Positions 1 through 3,862 of a stretch of DNA of 5,828 nt are shown here, piece by piece. This DNA comes from JBCCQL01 sp039414355 (GTDB taxonomy: Bacteria; Planctomycetota; Planctomycetia; Pirellulales; Lacipirellulaceae). The notes beneath the pieces are model-generated. The model saw nothing but the letters and a program-made list of their open reading frames with translations, ran no database searches and was not told the DNA's origin. The DNA is taken from contig JBCDJN010000184.1 of assembly GCA_039414355.1 (NCBI GenBank), forward strand, positions 1 to 5,828, written 5' to 3'. The position numbers and the translations under genes were made by a program. Positions within the stretch are counted from its first letter, which is position 1, and each line of letters starts with the position of its first letter.

Positions 1-274
1 ACGTCGCGGGCAGAGCCTGGCTACTAACGCCTGACCCGCGAGACCCTAACCGCCCGAAAGCCAGATGGGGCAGGAGCGTGTGGCCGCCTTGCAGGGGCCG
101 CCACACCGCGTGAGGTGGCTACGCATGGAGCAAGCTACCACAGCGCCGGGGGGCGATAAACCTGCTTTCTGATGACCCCCAGTTCCTGGGCGCGGTCCAA
201 AGCAGCATGCGGTCACTCCTACTGCGGCCACCGGTCTATCCGGGCCGCTCCCTCTACGCCTTAGGAGGCGACCG
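1..274. other. Non-coding stretch with several inverted repeats
   Basis: I see no supportable gene here. Three inverted repeats are visible: TCGCGGG (4-10) with CCCGCGA (35-41); GTGTGGC (78-84) with GCCACAC (100-106); and GCGCCGGGGG (143-152) facing CCCCC (176-180) and GGCGC (189-193). None is followed by a T-tract on either strand, so they are not obvious terminators. A protein tail could end near position 27 or 34 on the plus strand, but too little is visible to call it. The stretch also holds the 5' flank of the LexA-like gene; I found no convincing -35/-10 pair for it. Confidence 0.4.
263..268 (+). promoter_or_regulatory. Shine-Dalgarno AGGAGG of the LexA-like gene
   Basis: A full-consensus AGGAGG lies 6 bp before the ATG at 275. 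It fixes the start of the 71-aa LexA-like protein and supports that this short gene is translated. Confidence 0.8.
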
Positions 275-490
275 ATGCGCGCTAATCTTACCCGCCGGCA
301 GTCCGACATCCTCTTCGTGATTCGGGCCTTTCAGGCGACTCACGGCTACAGCCCGACGTACCGCGAGATAGGCGACCGGATGGGCATCGGCAGCACCAAC
401 GGCGTCACGTGCCACCTCAAGGCCCTCCAAGCCAAAGGCGTGCTCACCTGGGACGCGGGGCGGGCTCGGACGTTGCGCGTGGTGGGCTAG
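275..490 (+). CDS. Stand-alone LexA-type DNA-binding protein (no protease domain)
   Basis: The 71-residue product matches the N-terminal winged helix-turn-helix of the SOS repressor LexA almost end to end. It has an opening LTRRQ helix, then HGYSPTYREIG, the recognition-helix region around GSTNGVTCHLKALQAKG, and a basic wing ending in GRARTLRVV. Full LexA is about 200 residues and continues into a self-cleaving peptidase domain with an Ala-Gly site and a Ser/Lys pair. Here a TAG follows at once and the downstream DNA belongs to another gene, so this protein cannot be inactivated by RecA-stimulated self-cleavage in the usual way. It probably binds DNA as a regulator, perhaps competing for LexA-type sites or controlling the element; the target is unknown. 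A consensus ribosome site precedes the ATG. Its stop codon overlaps the convergent lipoprotein gene by 4 bp. The domain call is firm; the role is inferred. Confidence 0.85.
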   Translation: MRANLTRRQSDILFVIRAFQATHGYSPTYREIGDRMGIGSTNGVTCHLKALQAKGVLTWDAGRARTLRVVG

Positions 491-1143
491 CGATTCGCGT
501 AAACGTCCCACTGGGCAACGCTTCCGCGGCGAGCACTGATATGGATGAACCCACCATGCAAAGACACGACCGGAATCGGCGAGCCAAACCATCGCGCTAT
601 CGAGTCCGAGTTGGCCGTCCACGCCTCATCGTTGGCCTGGCCGGCCTGGGCGCTCAGCCCGGGTATCAGCATCTGCACAAGGGTGCCCGCCTTCGACTGC
701 AGCTCGTCTTTGGTGTCGTAGGTCAATCGCATCCGCTCTACGCCCAACTCATCGGGACCAAACTCGACACGAGCTCCGCTGGCGTGCCCGAAAGTGCGTT
801 GGTTCGAGCTGGCGTCAAGCTGAGACCACCCCGTTGCCCCGCGGATGGTGTCTTCGATGCTGCCAAGTGGGTTGCCGGACCTCTCAGCTTCCTTCGCTTT
901 CGCCAGCTTCAGCGCGGCAATCGTGCGTTGGGCACTTTCAAGCTCATCCCGAACGCGACTGAGCTGCTGCACCTCTTCCCGCTCCTGGTGCTCGCGAAGC
1001 AGGTCTTGGAAACGCTTTTTGAGCTGGTTGTGTTCTTCGTAGGTGATGCCACCGGACTGCGCAGCCGGAGCGTCTGCGGCCTGCTGGCAGCCCACGCACC
1101 CAACAGCCGCCACCAGCAACCCCAGTTGACAGAATCGCCTCAT
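487..1143 (-). CDS. Hypothetical coiled-coil lipoprotein
   Basis: I do not recognise a family for this 218-residue protein. Its N-terminus is a short lipoprotein signal: RR at 2-3, a hydrophobic stretch LGLLVAAVG (7-15), then cysteines 16 and 19. AVGC at 13-16 fits the lipobox best; C19 is the alternative. A linker rich in Ala and Gln (20-30) leads to a charged, heptad-like helix at about 35-88, probably a coiled coil. The remaining 130 residues look globular, with strand-like segments near 135-142, 190-201 and 209-216. It should be membrane-anchored and facing the periplasm. The ATG lies 3 bp after the stop of the upstream minus-strand gene, with a GGGGG ribosome site at 1151-1155 inside that gene's end, so the two are very likely co-translated. 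Function unknown; the lipoprotein call rests on the signal alone. Confidence 0.7.
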   Translation of the reverse strand: MRRFCQLGLLVAAVGCVGCQQAADAPAAQSGGITYEEHNQLKKRFQDLLREHQEREEVQQLSRVRDELESAQRTIAALKLAKAKEAERSGNPLGSIEDTIRGATGWSQLDASSNQRTFGHASGARVEFGPDELGVERMRLTYDTKDELQSKAGTLVQMLIPGLSAQAGQANDEAWTANSDSIARWFGSPIPVVSLHGGFIHISARRGSVAQWDVYANR

Positions 1144-1146
1144 TCT

Positions 1147-1617
1147 TCAGCCCCCTTCATCCGATCGCCATTGCCGAAAGAACTCAATCGCATCAAGGAA
1201 CAAGTCAGAAGACGCAGTTTCGGGTGCATCAAGTCGCCGAGTGAAAGACCAGGAGGATGCGGCCAAGCACATGAGCCAGTCTTCTGGATCGTTTCCGGTG
1301 CCCCACTCTTCAAGGAGCTTGTGAAACCACTGGACCACGTTCATCAGCTCTTTCTTGCCGATGCCAAGGTCTTGCATGAAGAGCAACAATTCGTCGTCTG
1401 CCTCGTGCGAAAACCAGTGAGCCGCGGCCTCCATCATGAAGTTCGCCTGCTGTTCATCCGCAATCGCAATTCTGTCAAGCCGAGCCTGCTCTTCTGGCGA
1501 GGCCCCTGCCTTCTCAGACCAGAGCTTCTGGGCAAGAAATTCCGCCTCTTCGTCTTCCAGCGTTGCGTAGATTGCCCGAATCTTCGATTCAGCATCGGCA
1601 ACTCGCTCTGTGTCCAT
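1147..1617 (-). CDS. Hypothetical acidic helical protein, first gene of the lipoprotein pair
   Basis: I do not recognise this 156-residue product. It is strongly acidic and appears all-helical: charged amphipathic segments at about 4-35 and 41-60, a tryptophan- and histidine-containing stretch at 62-80 (AAAHWFSHEADDE), and a second Trp-rich region at 90-118 (VVQWFHKLLEEWG, DWLMCLAASSW). No signal peptide or membrane span is visible, so it should be cytoplasmic. It precedes the lipoprotein gene with only 3 bp between stop and start, indicating one operon. Its GC content is visibly lower than that of the integrase or recJ genes, which suits acquired cargo. The start is less certain than the frame: no Shine-Dalgarno precedes the ATG at 1617, and the leader there instead contains CCTCCC. 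A terminator-like hairpin lies 46 bp upstream on the same strand, hinting at attenuation. Confidence 0.65.
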   Translation of the reverse strand: MDTERVADAESKIRAIYATLEDEEAEFLAQKLWSEKAGASPEEQARLDRIAIADEQQANFMMEAAAHWFSHEADDELLLFMQDLGIGKKELMNVVQWFHKLLEEWGTGNDPEDWLMCLAASSWSFTRRLDAPETASSDLFLDAIEFFRQWRSDEGG

Positions 1618-1889
1618 TTGACAATCCGGCTGCTAGGTGGGAGGTTGCTGAACGATTGTTTCAAAAAGGCGTCCCGACCCGGAGCTTGGACCCTCCGGAT
1701 CGGGACCACGGACGAACCGACGGACCCGGTTGCCATGGCGTTTACGCCGTATCCATCCGCGCACACGCGCGTTCAGTCAATCGCCGGCCGACTCTCGGCC
1801 GTGTGTCTCTGGGGTCTCAGCCGCGGAGAGTCCGCGCGCCTTCAACCGCCCTGTGGGCAGGAGGCGCCATGGCTGACTAGCTGACTCGG
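1618..1889. other. Non-coding leader region with short perfect hairpins
   Basis: No reading frame here looks real on either strand. It contains a terminator-like hairpin (annotated separately) and three perfect inverted repeats: GGCGT-TT-ACGCC (1738-1749), CGGCCGA-CTC-TCGGCCG (1785-1801) and CGCGGA-GAG-TCCGCG (1822-1836). On the minus strand TTGACT (1775-1780) resembles a -35 box, but no good -10 follows at 16-18 bp. On the plus strand AGGAGG (1859-1864) precedes a three-codon frame, ATG GCT GAC TAG (1869-1880), probably chance. The stretch could be the structured leader of the acidic-protein operon. Confidence 0.4.
1663..1706 (-). terminator. Rho-independent terminator-like hairpin before the acidic-protein gene
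   Basis: On the minus strand a 14-bp stem with one mismatch (arms 1693-1706 and 1671-1684, 8-nt loop 1685-1692) is followed after GCC by TTTTT (1663-1667). This is the form of an intrinsic terminator. It lies 46 bp before the ATG of the acidic-protein gene and reads in the same direction. It therefore either ends a transcript coming from the right or acts as an attenuator for the acidic protein/lipoprotein operon. The hairpin is directly visible; the role is inferred. Confidence 0.65.
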
Positions 1890-1943
1890 AAAAAGACCAA
1901 AGCCCGTCCCCGGCTGCAACCGGAGGACGGGCAAGAGTTGGTC
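1890..1943 (-). terminator. Strong rho-independent terminator of the small RNA
   Basis: Minus-strand reading shows a two-part stem: outer GACCAA/TTGGTC (1938-1943 with 1895-1900), then GCCCGTCC plus CCGG pairing with CCGG plus GGACGGGC (1902-1932, one bulged base, 6-nt loop). TTTTT (1890-1894) directly abuts the outer stem. No T-tract follows in the plus direction, so it works for leftward transcription only. No protein gene lies upstream of it on that strand, which is why it points to a non-coding transcript. Confidence 0.8.
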
Positions 1944-2060
1944 ACACTGTTTGGGCGACCCGCGGGGGTTCGCCCTTGGCCCGACACAACCGCAACGTCC
2001 TAGCAGACCACAGGTTGGGTCGGAATTCGAAAACGTCCCACACGGGCCGCCGTGGAACGT
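1890..2060 (-). ncRNA. Candidate structured small RNA, about 170 nt
   Basis: A near-consensus promoter (TTGACA, 16 bp, CATAAT) predicts a start near 2060, and a strong intrinsic terminator ends at 1890. The intervening sequence folds as successive hairpins. H1 spans 2033-2060 (ACGTTCC and ACGG pair with CCGT and GGGACGT, a 2-nt bulge) and begins at the predicted first nucleotide. H2 spans 1981-2023 (11-bp stem, one mismatch). H3 spans 1953-1975 (GGGCGA/TCGCCC, extended past one mismatch). H4 is the terminator. No convincing reading frame exists on that strand. I recognise no known family: it does not look like 6S RNA, SRP RNA or tmRNA. It is divergent from the HTH/integrase operon, so it may regulate that operon or lead into the acidic-protein operon. 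Promoter, stems and terminator are visible in the sequence; expression is not shown. Confidence 0.6.
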
Positions 2061-2062
2061 AC

Positions 2063-2075
2063 GCGCATTATGCGC
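2063..2075. promoter_or_regulatory. 13-bp palindrome over the small-RNA -10 box (operator candidate)
   Basis: GCGCATTATGCGC is a perfect palindrome of two 6-bp arms around a central T. It fully contains the -10 hexamer CATAAT (2067-2072) of the minus-strand promoter and lies 35 bp before the start of the HTH gene on the other strand. A dimeric repressor bound here would block RNA polymerase. The HTH protein or the LexA-like protein encoded in the window are candidate binders; which one, if either, is unknown. Confidence 0.45.
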
Positions 2076-2094
2076 CGGGACGTCGGCCTGTCAA
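2067..2094 (-). promoter_or_regulatory. Sigma70-type promoter for the small RNA
   Basis: On the minus strand TTGACA (2089-2094) is a perfect -35 box. It is followed after 16 bp by CATAAT (2067-2072), a five-of-six match to TATAAT. Transcription would start near 2060 and run left. The promoter lies within the leader of the divergent HTH gene. Confidence 0.65.
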
Positions 2095-2096
2095 TT

Positions 2097-2101
2097 GAGG
2101 T
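2097..2101 (+). promoter_or_regulatory. Ribosome binding site of the HTH gene
   Basis: GAGGT ends 8 bp before the ATG at 2110 and supports that start. I found no convincing plus-strand promoter for this operon in the upstream 200 bp. Confidence 0.6.
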
Positions 2102-2109
2102 AGTGCCAG

Positions 2110-2433
2110 ATGGACGGACCGTCGCGAGAGGAATTTGAGCGACTGCAGCGGGAGGTGAGGCGGCTGGTTGCCCTGGTGATGACGCAAGCTCAACACCAGC
2201 AGGCACTTCTCGCCTTCACCAACCCGACCGAAGCGGCAATTGAGCCGCCGGAACCCGAAGAGCTGCTAACCCGATCCGAGGCCCAGAAGCGGCTGAAGAT
2301 CGCCAAGACCAAGTTTTTCGAGGTCGCCAAGCTGCTGAGCATCGAACCGGTGCAGCACCGCGGCAAAGCCGGCCTCTACACCGTTACGCAGATCGACCGC
2401 ATCGCGTCCGAGCTGCAACGACAGCAGGAGTAA
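2110..2433 (+). CDS. Small winged-HTH protein, candidate excisionase/directionality factor
   Basis: The 107-residue product has two parts. Residues 5-35 form a charged helix rich in Gln, Arg and Glu, probably a short coiled coil for dimerisation. After a Pro/Glu-rich linker (36-50), residues 51-102 resemble the MerR/excisionase-type winged helix: LLTRSEAQKRLKIAKTKFF as helix-turn-helix, a wing around HRGKAGLYTVTQID, and a closing helix. Such domains occur in recombination directionality factors and helper proteins of plasmids and phages. The gene ends 6 bp before the integrase ATG, and the integrase ribosome site lies inside its last codons, so the two are co-expressed. This makes an excisionase or an integrase-operon regulator the best guess, by context more than by sequence. 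It could also bind the palindrome 35 bp upstream of its own start. Confidence 0.7.
   Translation: MDGPSREEFERLQREVRRLVALVMTQAQHQQALLAFTNPTEAAIEPPEPEELLTRSEAQKRLKIAKTKFFEVAKLLSIEPVQHRGKAGLYTVTQIDRIASELQRQQE
2426..2430 (+). promoter_or_regulatory. Ribosome binding site of the integrase
   Basis: AGGAG within the last codons of the HTH gene lies 9 bp before the integrase ATG at 2440, indicating coupled translation and deciding that start. Confidence 0.65.
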
Positions 2434-2439
2434 TCTCCC

Positions 2440-3684
2440 ATGGCTAGCCGGTCGACACGCCCAAACGGCCACACCTGGATTTTCGTCAAGGCCGCGAACG
2501 GTAAGCGGCGAACGATCCGGCTCGGCAACCTGTCGCCCGACGACGCCGACGAAGCTCAGCGGCGACTGACGCGGATCGAGCAGGCCTACCACAGCGGCCA
2601 GTCGCTCGACGCGTTGACCAGCGTGTGGCTCGATGCGTTGCCCAAGGCCAACCAAGACCGGGTCTTTGCGACGGGGCTAGTTGCCGCCGACCCCGGCAAG
2701 CCCGCCGATCGGAACGCCGACTTCGGGCTCAGTAAGCTCATCGACGAATGGAAAGGTACGCTGGACGTGGAGCCCGACACGCTCCGCGGCTACGAGCAGC
2801 ACGCCGAGTTCCTGCGGCGATACTTCGGCGACAATCGTGACGTTACGCGAGTGCTGCCGGCCGACGCCGACAAGTTTCGCATCTGGGCTTTGGAGTCCGG
2901 CCGCGTCAACGGAAAGAAGCCGCTTTCCCGGTCGACCGTTTCGCGTGCGATCCGCACCTGGCAAGCCATCTTTGAGTTCGCCTGCCGCCTGAAGTGGCGA
3001 CCGGACAACCCGTTTCGCCACCTGCGGGCGCAAGGGGAATTCAACCCAGCGAGGAACTGGTACATCACCCGCGACCTTGTCGATCTGCTGATCGTGGAAG
3101 CCGGCGAACCCGAGCTGGCAGCGATGATCGCACTCTCTCGCTACGCCACGTTCCGCGGGCCGTCTGAGTTCTCACAGCTACGCTGGAGCGATGTCGACCT
3201 GCCTGGCGGAACTGTCCGCATCACGGCCCCAAAGACCAAGCGATACGAGCACGGGGCTCGCCGATCCGCCCCGCTTGAAGGCCGAGCCCACGAGCAGCTG
3301 GAGCGGCTGTGGGATGCGGCGCCAGACGGGGCCGATCTTGTGCTGCCCAAGCTAGGGGCGGCCGAAAGCTCCCGGCTGTCTCAGCGGGTCGGCTCGATCT
3401 GCAGGCGACTGGGCGTGCCTTTCTGGCCCAAACCCTGGATCAACATGCGAGCCAGTTGCGAGACCGACTGGCAGACCGAGGGGCGCAGCATCTTTGAGAC
3501 CGCGGAGTGGATGGGCCACAGCCCGGAGGTTGCACTCCGGCACTACCGTCGAATTGCCAAAGACCAAGTCGTTGATCTGCCAGCAACTCATCGCAAGACA
3601 ACCCGAAGCGAAGCACGCTCGCCGAAGCCGTCCGACCCGAAGCACAACCCGAAGCACGAGTATGGTTCGCCAGCGGACAAATAA
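2440..3684 (+). CDS. Tyrosine recombinase (site-specific integrase)
   Basis: This 414-residue protein is a phage/island-type tyrosine recombinase that would integrate and excise the element through a 3'-phosphotyrosine intermediate. Residues 1-60 look like a small basic arm-binding domain, about 97-200 form the helical core-binding domain, and 205-375 the catalytic domain. Visible catalytic residues are R239 (FRGPSE), K265 or K267 (APKTKR), R337 (INMRAS), H360 (MGHS) and the nucleophile Y369 (RHYRR), nine residues after H360 as expected. The first histidine of the usual H-x-x-R box is isoleucine (I334); from memory, other planctomycete integrases also lack it. Residues 375-414 are a low-complexity Pro/Lys/His/Ser tail encoded by a DNA stretch with four CCGAAGC repeats. 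The gene ends 54 bp before a tRNA-Arg 3' end on the other strand, the classic placement for a tRNA-targeting integrase. Confidence 0.9.
   Translation: MASRSTRPNGHTWIFVKAANGKRRTIRLGNLSPDDADEAQRRLTRIEQAYHSGQSLDALTSVWLDALPKANQDRVFATGLVAADPGKPADRNADFGLSKLIDEWKGTLDVEPDTLRGYEQHAEFLRRYFGDNRDVTRVLPADADKFRIWALESGRVNGKKPLSRSTVSRAIRTWQAIFEFACRLKWRPDNPFRHLRAQGEFNPARNWYITRDLVDLLIVEAGEPELAAMIALSRYATFRGPSEFSQLRWSDVDLPGGTVRITAPKTKRYEHGARRSAPLEGRAHEQLERLWDAAPDGADLVLPKLGAAESSRLSQRVGSICRRLGVPFWPKPWINMRASCETDWQTEGRSIFETAEWMGHSPEVALRHYRRIAKDQVVDLPATHRKTTRSEARSPKPSDPKHNPKHEYGSPADK
3603..3655 (+). repeat. CCGAAGC direct repeats in the integrase 3' end
   Basis: Four copies of CCGAAGC start at 3603, 3622, 3637 and 3649. 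They encode the Pro-Lys-rich tail (PKP, PKH, PKH). The same heptamer occurs in the tRNA-Arg anticodon arm on the other strand, probably by chance. They could simply reflect slippage in a poorly constrained tail. Confidence 0.45.
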
Positions 3685-3734
3685 CGGTTCGCGACGGTTC
3701 GCGTATGGTTCGCCGTGGTTCGCGACGGTTCGCG
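3664..3734 (+). repeat. Six GGTTCGC direct repeats in helical phase between integrase and tRNA
   Basis: GGTTCGC starts at 3664, 3686, 3696, 3707, 3717 and 3727, with spacings of 22, 10, 11, 10 and 10 bp. All copies therefore face the same side of the helix. The first lies inside the end of the integrase gene, and the rest fill the 54-bp gap to the tRNA 3' end. Position and phasing fit arm-type integrase sites or directionality-factor sites flanking an attachment core. The first six bases also match the tRNA T-loop (GGTTCGA on the minus strand). The repeats are directly visible; the role is inferred. Confidence 0.7.
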
Positions 3735-3738
3735 GCAA

Positions 3739-3812
3739 TGACCCCGGCAGGATTCGAACCTGCAACCTTCGGCTTCGGAGGCCGACGCGCTATCCAATTG
3801 TGCCACGAGGTC
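3739..3812 (-). tRNA. tRNA-Arg (anticodon CCG)
   Basis: A full cloverleaf can be read on the minus strand. The acceptor stem is GACCTCG with CGGGGTC (one T-G wobble). The anticodon stem is TCGGC/GCCGA with loop CTCCGAA, giving anticodon CCG for codon CGG. The T arm is GCAGG-TTCGAAT-CCTGC, and the discriminator base is A. The 3' CCA is not encoded. The D stem has one A-C mismatch (position 12 against 23; GCAC with GCGC). Its 3' end faces the integrase gene, so it is the likely attachment target, with the gene kept intact after integration. The 5' end lies 50 bp downstream of the recJ stop on the same strand. Confidence 0.92.
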
Positions 3813-3823
3813 GAAAGTCTGTG

Positions 3824-3852
3824 AGCCTATCGAATCAAAGACCGGCCGGCAA
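3824..3852 (-). promoter_or_regulatory. Possible tRNA-Arg promoter
   Basis: On the minus strand TTGCCG (3847-3852), a 17-bp spacer and TAGGCT (3824-3829) stand 11 bp before the tRNA 5' end. The match is weak (four of six and three of six). Cotranscription with recJ is the alternative, since no clear terminator separates the two. Confidence 0.3.
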
Positions 3853-3862
3853 CGGCGTGGGT

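Larger units (their letters stand above)
1..3738. mobile_element. End of an integrative element beside tRNA-Arg (partial)
   Basis: The stretch left of the tRNA-Arg 3' end has the layout of an element integrated at a tRNA gene. A tyrosine recombinase gene ends 54 bp from the tRNA 3' end, a small HTH gene sits immediately upstream of it, and genes of unknown function with lower GC lie further in. The right side (recJ, rpmG) is ordinary core genome. Tyrosine recombinases of genomic islands commonly use tRNA 3' ends as attachment sites. I searched the window by eye for a second copy of the tRNA 3' end (T-arm GATTCGAACC on the plus strand) and found none, so the left boundary lies outside the window or has decayed. 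The element's outline is inference; the recombinase beside the tRNA is directly visible. Confidence 0.5.

Noticed and set aside
20..55. CTAAC motifs resembling integron attC core sites
   Set aside because: No matching inverse core (GTTRRRY) at the right distance and no cassette-like gene follows.
119..208. 29-codon minus-strand frame preceded by AGGAG at good spacing
   Set aside because: Too short, no protein character, and nothing nearby supports it; a ribosome-like motif is common by chance in such sequence.
1869..1880. Three-codon frame ATG GCT GAC TAG behind a consensus AGGAGG
   Set aside because: A minimal frame with a good ribosome site could be a regulatory stop-start element, but nothing else supports it and it may be a chance match.
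409..1884. Long plus-strand reading frame of 491 codons
   Set aside because: It runs antisense across the lipoprotein and acidic-protein genes, its product has no recognisable domain and an Arg/Leu/Pro-rich composition, and its start has no ribosome site. The minus-strand genes have a lipoprotein signal, operon spacing and sensible composition.
2000..2206. 68-codon minus-strand frame across the small-RNA region
   Set aside because: It starts inside the HTH gene upstream of the mapped promoter and is low-complexity Ala/Pro/Arg-rich, so it does not make the RNA a coding transcript.
3603..3655. CCGAAGC repeats as a degenerate tRNA copy or att site
   Set aside because: Only 7-9 bases match the tRNA anticodon arm, in the opposite orientation to that needed for a direct att repeat, and they lie in coding sequence.
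3664..3734. GGTTCGC array as a CRISPR or transcription terminator
   Set aside because: Units of 10-11 bp without unique spacers are not CRISPR, and no T-tract follows on either strand.
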